The notes under the pieces are model-generated. The model had not been told where the DNA came from. It saw nothing but the letters and a program-made list of their open reading frames with translations, and did not search any database. From Clavelina lepadiformis (lineage: Eukaryota; Chordata; Ascidiacea; Aplousobranchia; Clavelinidae), in contig NC_135243.1 of assembly GCF_947623445.1 (NCBI RefSeq), forward strand, positions 19,600,479-19,664,478: a stretch of 64,000 nt of DNA. Direction: 5' to 3'. Below are positions 25,336-38,859 of this stretch, piece after piece (position 1 is the first letter of the stretch; every line of letters starts with the position of its first letter). The translations under genes were made by a program, and so were the position numbers.

Positions 25336-28300
25336 CTACACTTCCGTTATGACAGGAACAGCTTTCAGTCTTTCATTTTCCGGCATTTTTTTATTTCCAA
25401 GTTTAAATGCTAAGTGAAGTCTTGCCTGGAACGCGTGAAACATAAACGAAAACGCGTTGGAATAAATTAAAGGATTGACAGCGCTGTTTATAGGAAGAAG
25501 CCCTATAGCGGACGCGGCGTACGCCATAGGCGGAAGCGATATCCCGCTCATGCTAATAAAAGTCATGATGCAGATTGGAAGCCAACAGCACATGTCTGTT
25601 GCGATGAGGAAAGTGATGTTGCGCTGCATCACCGTAATTTGCTTCTCCTTTTGATCTTCATGAGAACATCTGGGTCTTGTTCGATTCGTTTTCCGGTAAA
25701 TAGCGACGTAAGCAACCATTATAAAGACCATTGCAGAGAAGTTGAACGTTATCACAATTGACGAATAAGCGTTGACGTTGTATGACTGGCCTGCTGCCTT
25801 GTACACTCTAGGTACGCATAAACCGCTAGAGCTGTAATATCCGAAGTAGCCTCGACTAACGGGAGTTTGCTGAGGAAAAGTACTAGTTAAGAAATTTTCC
25901 AACGAGTACCAGTTATTTGGAATGTTTTCTGGTCTGTGACTGCCGTTTAAAGCAACCAGCATTTCGGCAAATCTTCTTAGTTCATTAAAAGTGATTTCGT
26001 TTTTGGGGAAGTACCGATTGCCGTTCTTAATCCACATTGCCGTCACCATGTTGGATGAAAACGACGGAACAAGAGGAATGATTGCCACGGCAATGGATGC
26101 CATCCATATAAAAGTAATCCAGATACGAACCACAAACACGCTCATGTTTCTGGCCGTGAAAGGACGGTAGACCCCGTATAGCCGGTAACTTGAAATACAA
26201 AGAAGAGTAAAAACAGATGCCAGACTCGATATGACCGTTAAACTACCGATTACGCTGCACATGATGCTTGTCCTCCACTGTCTCTCTTCAAGATAATATC
26301 TTCCGGATGTGAGCCTTGCTTTGATTATGATAACAAGCAAGATGATTCCCATAAGAAAATCCGCGGATGAAAGACTAAGGATAAGAAGCTTGTTTACCCG
26401 CGTTCTGGAGGACATCTGTTCCGTAAACGGCGCCCGGTTGGAGTTCCGGGCCAAGGTTCGAGCCGTTCTGACGATGACGGCAAAGTTCCCGCCCAAAGCA
26501 AGCATCGACATGAACCAGATGAGCACGCTAAGACCTGCGGATTGTATCAGTTCCTCTTTGGAGGAGATCGAGCTTGCAACAAAATACGAAGAGGAATTTT
26601 CATCCGAATGATCCTGGCAGTCAAAAACTCCGTCGGAGACGTTTGCCCGAGAAATAAAGTGCGGCATTCCGCTGTTGCAATAGAAATGAGTGTCGTCACC
26701 GCATCCTTTCTCGTCGTTTCCAAGCGGACAATCTACGTGGAGATCACATCTCTTGCTTAATGGTATTGAGCTGCTGAGTGGGATGTCAATTTCGTCACCT
26801 ATAAAACACAAGTAGCCTATGATCAACGTCGGAAGGACGGTGAGTAACTTATTCTGCTACTGCATACTATACTATACTATAGTATACTACTATAACTTAT
26901 CAAACCTACTGCATAAAGACAAAACTAAAAGACAAAATCATAAATGTTGATGCTTCGGTTTCGATCAATAGTTTTGCCGAAAGTTTGAAGCAAACATTGT
27001 TATAGATACATAGTTACAGGCTGCAGTGCCACATATGTTAAAACATGTTGTAATCATTTTTCGTTGCTTTATATCATTTGATTGCAATAAAACATATTTG
27101 GGTCGTTAAAAAATTGTAAATTTACATTTTATGAAGCATTTATCACTTATACGCTCTAGAAAAGCATATTGTACCTGTGTCGCACTCGAAGCGTTTATTT
27201 CTTTGATTTCTACCGGCTTTGTTGAGACCGTTTTCTTCAACCTGTAACAGATGGCTACATTATTAAACATAAATAAAACCACCGCAATTATTTATCGTAC
27301 ACGTTATAGCCGGCCCTACACAATACGTACTTGCGTGTTAAACATTTTCCATAATATACAGTACAGTATATCCATTTAAATTTAAGCTGATAGACTACTA
27401 ACAAACTTATTTTATGTTAAGTACTTCCATTTGCACTGAACGTTGGTCGACATAAGTCTAAGCCTTCATTGAAAATAAAGCAGGTCTGCAGAAAAGCAAA
27501 CGCTATACCAGTGGTTCTCAACCAGGGTGTCATTTACGTTTCGCAAGGGTGCCGCAAGTTATTGCGCACTAATCACTAGTCCAGGAAAACGGTTGCCAAA
27601 ATTATTTTTATTTAATGCAAAAACTTTTTGGTTTGACTGTGGGTGCCGCCAAATCTTTTGGTTGTTTGCAGGGTGCCGTAAGTCAAAAAAGGTTGAGAAC
27701 AACTGCACTATACTGTACATACGCGTTCTGCATGACTGGGTATGCACGTGGACTCATCCAAAAGCGATTGCGGGCAATCTACGTCCTCGTCACATACTTG
27801 GTCCCTCCGAATGCATCGTCCGTCACATTGAAGTGTTCCCATCGGACAACTGGAGCAGGCAGCCGACTTGTGGCCGTAACAAATCGCCTTGCAAAGACCG
27901 AGACTGGCTAGTTTAAATGATTCTGCACATGGGCATTCGTCCGATAAGTCAGGACAGTCAATAAATCCGTCACAAACCCTGTCAAATGGAATTGCATGAA
28001 CACCGTCGAGGCAAAACGAAACATTTTTAGCAATTTCATTTTCTTTTCGATGGTTAGATGATTTTGCAACGTCATATCCGTATTTTTCTGCATAAATATA
28101 TAAAAATCATGAAAACTATTATATTTCATCAGAAGTAACAGCCCTTGCGTTGCTTTAGATTGCAAAATAAGTTACATAAGATAACAGAAAAAGGTTTCAA
28201 AGATACAATGTATACAAGTGTAATGTACATCTATTGATTAAATTCTTATCCTTCAAAGTTGCAGTGAGCAATCTTGCACATTAAATCTAAATGTATTTTC

Positions 28301-28441
28301 TATACCAGAATATAAGAAAAACGTCATACAATTAATGTCATGCAAATCGCACAATGATTTAATACCTGTAGCTGGCTTCAGGGAAGCAAAGGCATAATTA
28401 AAACCAAGGAAATATCGTAATAACACTACATATTGTGCCAT
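25336..28441 (-). CDS. Class A GPCR with N-terminal LDL-A modules and no LRR (LGR / GRL101-like 7TM)
   Basis: Four exons fit by phase: 28366-28441 (signal peptide, MAQYVVLLRYFLGF), 27723-28087, 27175-27241 and 25336-26798, about 656 aa. The ectodomain has LDL-receptor class A type modules: one around VCDGFIDCPDLSDEC, one around CIRRDQVCDEDVDC, one split by the exon 3/4 junction (RFECDTGDEI to CDLHVDCPLGNDEKGC), and one ending VFDCQDHSDEN. The last runs straight into TM1 (from about residue 250). The 7TM part has LSSADFLMG in TM2, SYR instead of DRY, CCWLP in TM6 and NPLIY in TM7. Its TM2-TM3 region resembles leucine-rich-repeat receptors such as relaxin receptors and snail GRL101. Those carry LRRs between the LDL-A modules and the helices; here there are none. 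Ligand and G protein are unknown. Confidence 0.88.
27509..27705. mobile_element. hAT-type MITE (197 bp) in receptor intron 2
   Basis: Ends CAGTGGTTCTCAACC and CAGTTGTTCTCAACC (right end read inward). The flanking 8-bp target-site duplication is CGCTATAC / CACTATAC (7 of 8). The inner part repeats GGGTGCCGCAA-like motifs. It ends 17 bp from the splice donor of exon 2. Confidence 0.87.
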
Positions 28442-31400
28442 CGCAGAAATGTTATATACTTGGTCGTAACTGAAGACAAAGAAAGACATGCTTATTATGT
28501 TTTGTTAAAATGCAACCGTGCATGTTTGTAGACTTTTAACTACATATACATAGCATATGTAGTATAAATATAGTATTTTAACCCACATAGTACTTCTAAC
28601 ACATTGGTTCTCATTTGTTTCTGGTCATGGACCCTTAAAAAAATCTTACATTGAGTTGACGCACACACAAAAGATTGGAAAGGACCATTACATTATATGA
28701 CATTTGTAGGCTTAAAAGGTACTTTTCCATTCCACAGCAATATTTTCCGCCAAACCATAACCGTTTTTACTCGATTACTGTCATTCTCGAATGCTAACTT
28801 ACAACGAAAACCACCTTCGGGACTTATACACACGATGTATTAGGTCAAAAACCACTGCGATCTAAGCATTCTCCAGACGAAAACTCACTGCGTCGTTGTT
28901 TCGTTTAGCAACTGCACTTAGAAGATTTTCTTTTCGTGCTACAGCTTACGTAAACCAAACACTTCCGCAAGTTCTATTGTATTTTGTTTCGAAAGGTATT
29001 AAAAGCGGACTTGCGTGATGTCATGTTTTGGCTGTAATGTGTTTCACTGAATCGAGTCTGTAATCACGCGTCTGAAAATATCAGCACTAACGTTTCCCGA
29101 ACCTGTGGATAGTTTAACTGCTAATTCATCCGGTAGACTTTTATCGGTTTATATAATGTTATCAATAGGCTGCAAATAGGCTTTTAACAGGGACAGCTGA
29201 TTTTCTCACTATCGAAAATTTCAAAATAACAACAAAATTGTTTGACTCACAGCTTCATGCCTTGAAGCAGCGTGACGACTTGGTCTAATGGCCGGTTAAT
29301 TCTCATGGGAGCAAAAGTTGACAAAGCGTCCAGCAAACAATTAATTAGATTATTGTGCAGTCCAGGGCCGTTTAATGCGTCATTGCGTAATAATTTTCAG
29401 CACAGCAAACATCTGAGATTTCAGTGGCGTTTGAAACTATGAATCCTGATATTTGCTTAAATGATAGCATCCTATTCGCCTCTACTGTGACGTCATCACC
29501 TTCCCAGGGCATCATTCGAGAAACCTGGTAATCAACGGATTAGCTGGGAGAGAGTTACATCATCTGGCAATTGACTAGCGCGTGACTGGGCCAAATAACG
29601 CATTCTTTCGCTACATGAATGCGTTTAAGGTATTTTCCTCATCCTGTTTAATGTCACTGTTTTCTTAAGAAATTATTCCTTCACTCTCGCCCTCTGTTTA
29701 CGTTTTGCTGTCGCATTAAATTCTTATAATAACAACCTTGAATTACCTGGGTCTAAAACGTTGCTTTTCAAACAAATGGATCTTCGCTAATGTGCTTTTT
29801 GGTTATTGTTATCTTATGGCTGTGATTGCATACGAACACTATGTGTTCGATAGATTTGTATAACTATAAATCAACCTATTAGCTCTAAAACCTATCTCTC
29901 TTACTAAAGTAGAGCGCCGTAGGCCAACATATCCGGCGGAAACTTCACGACATAAAAGTTAACTTCACATATAGTGTGTTGTTTCAACGTTTGTCTAATC
30001 TAAATGCATTGTTCGTTTTACAATGTCATGAATAGTATTCAGTTACGGCCGGCGGAGTTACAAAAACCGTTATGCTGGCCTTGACTAGACTTTCCTTTTC
30101 ATTAACTTAATGATAAAAGATGTGCGTTTTCTCCTGACATTTTCATATACGCATAACAACTTATTAAGTGTTGAAGGCCATACCGAGTTTTATTCCAGCC
30201 TAAACAAACCACTAAGCCTGTTTTTCAGCATTTAAAAATATGTTTCCGTTTACAAGTTGTAAACACTGATCGATAAAATGTTAATAGGTAATAAGAACAA
30301 TCTAATGTTTAACGTTTAAACCATATGAACACAAAAATTCCGTCTTGGCAATAAATAGCGCTCTTTCGTTTTATTGGTCGCAAAAAATTTCCCCTTTTGG
30401 GAGACATAGACAAAATAATAACCTAAAAGGCCACAAACAATGCTTTAATACCCTTCGATGGGTCTAAAACGTTTTAACATTGACGAAAGATAAGTAGGTT
30501 TAGGTCAAACAAAAAGCTAACTCACTTAAATAAATTTAGCCAAGTATTTCTTGAAAAATCAAACACATAGACGGACACGCTTCTGCACTAAACCGTATGA
30601 CTTCAAGGCTGAAAAAGTAAAGGTAGGCTATACCTGAAAACCTTACCGGACTAGTTCCAAAACAGTGCAACAATAATCTAATTAACTATGGGCAGACGAG
30701 GTGAGGTTCATTCCATGTAAAACTATTCCGACAGACTATAGCTTTCTGGCGCGTATTTGCCAGATTATCAACTGAAGCGCAAATCTGCTGGATATGAGTC
30801 ATTGAAAACGTTCAAGTTACTTGCCAAATGAGTTTATTTGGACTACATGGCGTTGAGAATTGGTACAAGTGCGAAAAATGCTTTTGAAGTACAGTATTAC
30901 TTTTTGACAAATGAATGGTAAAACGAAACCCCGCTCGTTTTCGCATCATTGTATAACTGAACCATGACGAACCTAGTCCTTGTTTCTTTAAGCCATTTTG
31001 ACGTTAACAAATCTTCGTCATAAATAACAAAGACATTCACGAAATATGCTTAATCAAACTTCTTATACATAAACTTTCGCCAGCACACATTTTAATAGTT
31101 TGACTTTGTACGTTTTTTTTCACTTATAGAAGTACCGCTTATGATTGCTACGTTGACATCCTCGGTAGTTTACTGTGTACAAATCTTTTCGCTACCCGAT
31201 TGCCACCGCATCGTTCAATTCAACTAAAACTTTTATAATGTCTTAGTACCTGGTTTCAGCTCTGACATTAGCTTTTTATAAACGATTAAATTAACAGTAA
31301 CACCTTCGAGTTAGACCATACAGAATAGACAATAGCAATGGCTACAGACATCAACTAAACGACCCGGAACATAGTTTTTTGTAAACATCAAACTGGGCAT

Positions 31401-33726
31401 TTGTTATCTGTCTCAGTTCTTTCTAAGCGTAACCTGCAATCCTAGGTCTATAGCCTATGGTATTTGCAAACAAACAAACCTTCTTTGAAATAGGGGGAAT
31501 ACCTTTAAAATATGAACTGCTTTTTCGATAACATTGATTGCTGATGGACTACAGTAAATCTAGTTTTCGGGTCTGACCTGAAAGACAGGAAGTAATCTCT
31601 TATTTGTATAACATCATATATCAACATGCAGCGGAACTGGAACTATATAGGTATTAGGTATTGCTTGTCACATCAAGAAACACGTTTTGACGTCTGGGTT
31701 AATTTACGATTGGAATAATTAAGATCAACACGAGAAAACATTCAAAATTGTTGGAATTACCGCATCTTTTTTATGGAACTACTTTGGCTATTTTTAACTT
31801 ATTCCGGTATTGATATTAGATTATGCTATTGATGCAAAATATCGCGCCATCATTATGACGTATCTAAATATGAATTCAGATTTTGATCAAGATAAGATTG
31901 TAATTTAGTAGTATATGATCACGGAATTGTCAACTGTTAGAGTACTGTAATCGAAAACAAACATTTCAAAAAAAGTGGATTTCAGTGTCTGCAACCACAA
32001 AGAAAAAACATAAAACGACTAACAATTTGCTAAATACAATAACTAAACTGAGTTTAAAAACACTACAAATTATCAGGTAATGCAATAAATTCACCTGTGC
32101 AATATGGTACACAGATATGGGTCGGTTGACCTGAAAGTCGTGTACCAAATACCCATTTCGAGTTAAACAACAAATCTTTTCCCTAAAATTGAGTCACATT
32201 TGGCATTATGTACCTAAATATAGCAGATTATGCCATTATAAGTACTGGTAATTGCAAGCAATTACAGAGTTGTTGACTCGAATATTACACGTTAAATGTG
32301 CGAACAAAACTGTTCAACCGTGCATACATTAAACAGTTATTGGTAGTTCATTTAAATATATATTACCTAGAATAGCATTGTTGTTCTGCTAATCCAAACT
32401 GAACGCGGGTTAATGAATTGGTGAAAGATTTTGTAATGTCTTGGTCGTCATGCATCAAAGGTGGAGCGTCACATACATTGCAGACGAGCAAAATATACAT
32501 GCACATTGTTTAAGAAGGTTTCGGCTGTAACCACTTTAGTAAATGATATGGTGGAAGTATTTTGATTCCAATTATTGAGCACAGTTGTTATCGTCCAGTG
32601 TATCCACTCATTTTCACTTTGCTCAACGTTTTTCTTCTTTTCCGTTTCCTGGTATAACAAAATAAATATGACGTTTGCCTCTTCCAGTGCCATTTCATTC
32701 TTCGTTTATAGTTTAAACGCATCAAACTGTTAATGTTAATTTCAGAAGGACCACCCTTGATCTCCAACAAGAAAACCTGCTCATTTTTCTCTTTCTGGGC
32801 TCTGTGTCTACAGTATATTAGCATGATTGCGGTGGGGGCAGCAGAAACCTTATAATATACTCTTACTACATCCTATTATATAGGCCTACTCGAAAATGAA
32901 TCGTTCAGCTCAACAACACCACACATTAACACGGTCATAAGCCTAACCTAATGCAAAGCGTTAAGACGCGAGGACTGAAAATGTCACAACAAAGTTGCAA
33001 ACAAATAACGAAACCTTATTAGTTAGATGGACACAGTCATAACACTCCACAATAATCACTTCAATAAATTACCACAAGAAATACAAACTAGTGAAAACGG
33101 TAATATTAAAAGTTAACAGACACACTAAAAATATGCAGTGTAATTACAGCGACTGGACTTTTTTGTGATCATATTTTGTATGAGCTAAGAGCATAGCTGG
33201 AGTAAGCCACAAGTGGCCCACCCGACCCGCTGTTTGGCCATCTACGTATGCATGCAGTAAAACATAAGTAGCTCAGGGAAGCAATAGCTCAGCAAAGCTC
33301 AGCGATCTGGCCACTGCTCTAAAAGTTGATACCAAGTTTAACCTAGAAATTGGCGTGGCGTCACGCGCCAGTTGCGCAGAAGTTTTGCTCATAGACTATA
33401 GCCCCGTACCTAAAACCATACTAAAGTACCACTGAGTTATAACGTATCGATTATATTTTTCGCCATTGATTATAAAGAGCGAAATGGCGGTAACCTTTGC
33501 AGCATAGCCTAATGGCAAAAAAATACAGCGTCACCCACCGAGTCTTAAACCTAACCTATGTTAAGAGCGTAATATCTCATCATGTGGTGTTGCATTTTTA
33601 AGTCTTATAAGAAAAATGTGGAGGGGCGGTGCTACTCCTCCCCTATAATCGTGCCAGGTCTAAAGAGTCTGTGGAAATCCCGAGGTAAGATATATTACCT
33701 GACACAAGAGGTACTTGAGATGCATA
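28442..33726. other. Gene-poor region, no gene supported
   Basis: Over 5 kb without a supported gene. Minus-strand open stretches at 31966-32148 and 32469-32824 show no family. A TTCTCATTTG...GACCC segment near 28605-28860 could be a decayed hAT-type MITE, but a target-site duplication is not visible. Confidence 0.45.
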
Positions 33727-34175
33727 GGTGGGCAGTACCGAATCATTGTACCGTGGTACTTTTTCAGTGCCGATACCGGTACCTTCTGTACTTTTGAAAT
33801 AAAAATACTAAATCTCTGTAACGAATTACGTTTTTCAGGAAATTTCGGTCGGTCCCGGTACTCGGTACTTTTTACGTGATTATTTCAACAACTAAGTTAC
33901 ATGCCAATTAATCCTTATCAATTTTAGCATCTGTTGATCTTTATTAATCTAGAAATGTCAAGTTAAATTTCAAACGAGTAACGTCACATATGTTTTAACT
34001 TGGAATAACCTTTACCGGGGGCATAATAGCGGCAAACATTGCTCTTGCAGCAGCATCTTTTACACAAAAAGTGCCGGTACCGAGTACCGAACTACTTTTT
34101 TAAAATAGTACCGAATAACGGAACCGTCGGTAAATTTTTCCCAAGTACCGGTACTTTCAAAGAACCGCCTGTCAA
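33727..34175. repeat. Dispersed repeat family 2, copy 1 (TACCGGTAC-rich ends)
   Basis: Rich in TACCGGTAC / GTACTTTTT motifs near both ends with an AT-rich core. The core phrases TATCAATTTTAGC, TTTTAACYTG and GGSCATAATAGMRGCAAA recur in the same order at 41897-42312. It is probably a non-autonomous DNA transposon; ends begin around GTGGGCAGTACCG and end around CGGTACTTTCAAAG. Confidence 0.65.
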
Positions 34176-34984
34176 CTTCTGTTGAGTTGTTTTTGATTGA
34201 GACTGAAACGCAAATTCAAACGCATAGGTTACGTACCCAAAGCATACAAGTGCACAACCGTATCGACTCCGACTTTCGACGCACAGCTTTGCTTACACTT
34301 GACCGAAGGAAACAAACTTAGTATCGTTTAATCTGGGAAGAATTTTTGTCGCCAGCAATGGCAATTATTTTGGTAAAAATTCAACGTAGCGTCACCCACA
34401 GAGTCCTAAAGTTAGCTAATGTTGATATGGTAACACCACGTGGTGTGGCACCTTATATTGGGCACAAACAGAATGCTGAACATTTACCTCTTCTTCATTT
34501 CTGTATGTTTTCGTTTTCTTTCATTGAGTATTATCTGAGATATACCACTTTACATGAACGTTGTTGTTTGGTTTGTAATTTTATTGGTGGCGTTTGTTGG
34601 ATGCCGTGCATTGAGGTTCGCCTTCTTTTTCTGACGATTTTTTTTTGACCCTATGAGGTGATTACACTTCAGCCCCATTTGGAAGGGATTTAGGTTAGGG
34701 TTAGGTGAAAATTGTTTGGCGGAGTAAATATTAGGGTCATGACGTCATTTGTAAGTCATAAAGTTGTAGGTCCATTTTTGTTATTGTGGCGTTTTAAAAG
34801 CTCGAAGAACGCATTTTTTGCGTCTTTTCATGGGGATTTCCCCTGGAAGTTGATAACGTAACAACTAAGATTATATGTTTTTCCTGGCTTCACTTTTTTG
34901 AACCCAAAATATGATAACAGTGTCGGTGTAATGATTTCATAATTTGGTAACTCTGAGGTGGTTGTGCACTTTTATACTATAGAC
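34176..34984. other. Intergenic, no gene supported
   Basis: Contains a 100-codon plus frame (34346-34648) without a recognisable domain. Its 5' part resembles sequence near 33500-33560 (a shared GCGTCACCCACNGAGTCNTAAA), so it is more likely repeat-derived than a gene. Confidence 0.4.
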
Positions 34985-35502
34985 CAGGGGTGGCCAAACT
35001 GCGGCTCTCGAGCCGCATGCGGCTCTTTGAGCCTTTGATTGCGGCTCTTTAATGAATTAGCATTGTTGAATTAGACATGCATTTTCCCGGTCTAGACGAG
35101 TTGTTTGATCAGATTATGAAACAATGCGTTGTATCTCATGTAGTAACACTGGACTCATTGTTAGTAATAATCAAATTACACTCCAAAAAGTACATTACTG
35201 TACAGAAGTTTGCTAACTTGTACACTGTAGTTAAGTAAACTGTCAGATTGAAGCTGTACGTCAGGGCTGACCTAGTTTTAAATCTTGGTTACGGTTATAC
35301 TAATAATTGCAAAAAGAGTTGAGGAAGCCCAGGTGGAGAGTGGAGACTCATAGTATCACCACGCAGCACTAATGTTTATCAATAGCTACACTTCGTTGTG
35401 AGTGAATAAATTCGTGTTTTTTATTGTGTTTGTGTTGTGGCTCTTTTAAAACTGGAATTTGTTATATGCGGCTCCAGCATGAAGCAGGTCTGGCCACCCC
35501 TG
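34985..35502. mobile_element. hAT-type non-autonomous element (518 bp) with perfect 8-bp TSD
   Basis: Left end CAGGGGTGGCCAAACTGCGG, right end (read inward) CAGGGGTGGCCAGACC, flanked by exact CTATAGAC duplications (34977-34984 and 35503-35510). The subterminal GCGGCTCT repeats are typical of this hAT group. No transposase frame. Confidence 0.92.
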
Positions 35503-35510
35503 CTATAGAC

Positions 35511-36383
35511 CCTTTTATCTTAGTTTGTTTAATATAAATGGCTGCAAATGTGCAAAAACTTGGAGCTCATAACTAATTCTATAAGTGCTCTACTGCGTGT
35601 GTCAGTGTGTTACAGTGGTTTTAGCTGATTTGATTGAACTTTTGATAAAATGTAGTAGGCCTGTCATAACTGTTGTGACAAAATCTTTTGTTTTATACCG
35701 CAGCGTGTCATAATTCAGATTTAGGTACTGGCTACCGGTAAAGGCTAACGCGATTGATAGGTCTAGGCCTAGGGTATATTGAAAGTTCTTATAGGGTAGG
35801 CTATATAGGTCTAGGCTAGTATCGACTCTAGTATACAAGTGCACAACCGCAGGATGCCTTTGTATGCTAGACTCCAGATACTCAAATTGTGACGTTGCCT
35901 GGTTGTACACCTGTATACTATCCTAGACCTGAAAATAGGCTTCCTGCCACTATTTCTCTGGAAAAAATCGTGCATTCAAAGTTAACTTAAATGTTATAAT
36001 GTAGCCTAGTATTATAAAGCAACCTAAACCTAATCCAAATCTTTCTTCTAATCTTACTCCAATATAACCTTTAACACACTAAAAGCTTGAAAGATTGAAG
36101 GAGCTGAAAAGGCTGAAATTAAAAACAGATTTCCCCACTAGGCCTATTTTCTTCGTTTCAGGGTTTTAGTGAGATCCTAACTTTATACAGCAAAAGTATA
36201 CTTTATACAACTTTTTACATAGGCCTACCTATATCCTCCTAACTTAAACACCTATCTTTAACTACAGGCTGCGTGACCTACATACAGTGAAATAGTCACT
36301 TCAATGAAAATATCATTAGTCTATCAAATTGTTAACCAACTTACTGTTGCAAATGCGTAAAAAATTCTCATAAACCCGATTAA
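35511..36383. other. Intergenic, no gene supported
   Basis: A 102-codon minus frame at 35602-35910 has no recognisable domain or splice context. The region has many AGGCCT palindromes and CCTAACCTAA-like runs. Confidence 0.4.
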
Positions 36384-37703
36384 CACTAGAACGACCGGAA
36401 AACAAGTTTACCTCTAACGGCCGGTGGTGTCGAAAACGACACCATCCTTAAAAATGTACTTTTTGATTTAATTTAGCGAAAAACTCAAAACTAAATACTT
36501 CCGTAATGAATTTAGGATGTATTTTGCTTGTTCAGTAGAAACAAAAACTAGCATACCTACAGCAATTCGACCTTTGATGACGTTGCACACATTTTTAAGA
36601 AACGAAAAAAAAACAATATTTATGAGTTGAAACATAAACAATCATTATTCTGATGGTAGGTATCTTAACAAAACGCTAACTATTTCAGAAAAAGCTCATA
36701 TGTTTCCTAAACACAATATGATAACTGATAAGTCTTTAGAGTTTACAGCAGGACCCATGTTGATCTATTTACGTCGTGCAGTTTTTGCATTCTGTAAGTT
36801 TTCAGTCGCTGTTACCACTCACTCCGCAAGTTGGCCTGCTGCAGTGACTTCAAACTGTAACTATATAATTTTACGACTTTCTTCCGCACATTTCCTTCGC
36901 TTTCCAGATGGTCTTCTCTGCGCTGGGTTCACTTCTCTTTGGACCACCTGCTTCCGCTTCACCGCGTAAGCATCCCTCAACCCCTCCATAAGCTGGAGTA
37001 TGAAGCTTCGTCGGCCGATTTTGCTACCGAAACATTTTCTGTGCAGAATCCAAGAATTTAGCTCTACTATGTCCAGTAGTTTTGTTCAAACAGCCAAAGG
37101 TCATCGTCTACTTGCTGCATGAGTTGTGTATTTTCTCGCCGTTTGGTCGAAAACTTCCACGCCTACCTTGTTTTGTTTTGGCCTACTGTACAGTTTATAG
37201 CCTGGCTCTGCTAATAGCGTATGGCATACAATCCATACGTTGCACAAAAACTGTCGTGTGCATTTTACAGTTCGCCTTCGCTGCAAAGCAAAGCGAGTTT
37301 TTATTGTGCAAATGTACATGGACAAAGTACATTTGGGATGTCATAAACTCTCCGTAAAAGCTGTATCTAAAGGAGATAAACAATCATGTGAAAAGATAAA
37401 AACTGGGCTAATCTGAAGTATATGATAGTTGCTAGTGCAATCGTGCGAAGTAAAAAGATGTTGTAGTCTACTGAACCTCTAAAATCATCTTGGTGTCGAT
37501 TTCGACACCTCGGCCGTTGAAGGTATAACAGGTTGTAAAAAATAAATCGAAAATCAAATTTCGGTAAATGTTACTTATCCATACTCTTTCAAGAAAGTTA
37601 GGAAGCTACTGAAAATTTTATATCGTTGCAATTGCTTTTACTAAAAAAAAATATACATCAAAATTCAAAAAGTGTCGATTTCGACACCTCGGCCGTTCTA
37701 GTG
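36384..37703. mobile_element. piggyBac-like element, non-autonomous (about 1.3 kb)
   Basis: The left end is TTAA followed by CACTAGAACGACCGG; the right end read inward is CACTAGAACGGCCGA, preceded by TTCA in place of TTAA. TTAA targets and CACTAGAA-type ends are the piggyBac signature. Subterminal palindromes of GGTGTCGATTTCGACACC type occur at 36427-36447 and twice near the right end (37492-37510, 37672-37689). No full transposase is present; frames inside (36700-36969, 37082-37357) show no certain domain. Confidence 0.8.
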
Positions 37704-37999
37704 TTCAAGAGTAAAGAGCTTTCTGCAGTCATAACTCATCAATTTTTAATAGAACCGTTCCGACATTTTCCATTGTTAGGTATAAGCGATTGAAAAACTT
37801 TTGCCACCCAGACAGCATTTGGAAAAATCTATTAAAAAACGTTCCTTTTGTCATGTTGGTGAACAAAAGAATCATTTGAAAAAGTGGACATATGGACCGA
37901 TAAAAGGTCAAAATTGACAAACATATGAGCTGATAAAAGGAGCAAATGCTAGATATTTTTTCCAGAAACAATATATTGCACAGACTTACTTCTTTTTCT

Positions 38000-38400
38000 T
38001 CCTTTTCCAGCATAAAAGGCTGCGCCTTCCCTATGACGACTACAAGTGAACACCAGAGTTTTGCTTCTTTAATCCCAAGATCTCGGCGGAAACTGCCATA
38101 CTCTGCAGTCCGATTAACAGAAGTGCACATATAATCAAATGATGTCATAATGTAAGTAGTTGGGGATTAGTGGCCCAGAAGCCTATATACAAGTATGCAT
38201 CGTTCACTTCTGCATGACTGACTACGTAGTCTCCTACATTGGAGAATGTGGCTCCTGCACTCTGAAGATTTATCTGCGTGGCTGGCCAACACTTTTGTCT
38301 TCACACCGATTTATAATAAATACCAAGGAAATACTGGTTATTTGAATGCAAATTTATAATAAATAAGTAAATAATTGATGCTTTAGTACATACCATGGAA
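38000..38400. repeat. Dispersed repeat family 3, copy 1
   Basis: Two parts match 51320-51760: GGACTGCAGAGTATGGC with AGATCTTG (minus-strand sense here, plus there), and the ATTTATAATAAATNNNAAG...TTTGAAYGC stretch. Similarity is partial and rearranged, so limits are approximate. Confidence 0.45.
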
Positions 38401-38859
38401 GTTGATTTTTATCAAAAACTTTCGTCCTCTCCAGTGGGATGTATAGAGTCCAAAGTGCATTCCACTTGAGTTACGTCATAGACCTTTGTTGTGATCTTCA
38501 GCCAAGCTGCGTAGACTCGGTTTAACTTTGGTTTTGCACAGAGCAAATCATGTCTTGGCACAACCGTAGTAAAACAATGACAACTGAAATTCATTTTCTT
38601 TTTCTATTTATCTCTTGTTTAAAAGAAAGAGAGCACAGTGGTTTTTTTAGAGATTGCAGTTGGCACAGCACGTCTTTGACTTTGGCGTCGCTCGGAATGA
38701 ATGCTCAGGATGGGCAGTTCACCATATAGGTAATAGGCCTACCACTCAGTCAAGTGGTTTATAGGTTATAACTGGACTCGATTCACTTAGATATTGTATG
38801 TATACATATTTTTATATATTTCTAGAAATTTTATCTGATAACATCAATGTAGGATCATA

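Noticed and set aside
32469-32824. Overlapping minus frames, tested as the cytoplasmic part of a membrane protein
   Set aside because: No family motif, no upstream domain and no clean splice sites.
35602-35910. 102-codon minus frame
   Set aside because: No domain, start or splice context; lies in repeat-rich DNA.
37729-38148. 139-codon minus frame
   Set aside because: Partly within repeat family 3; no recognisable domain or splice partner.
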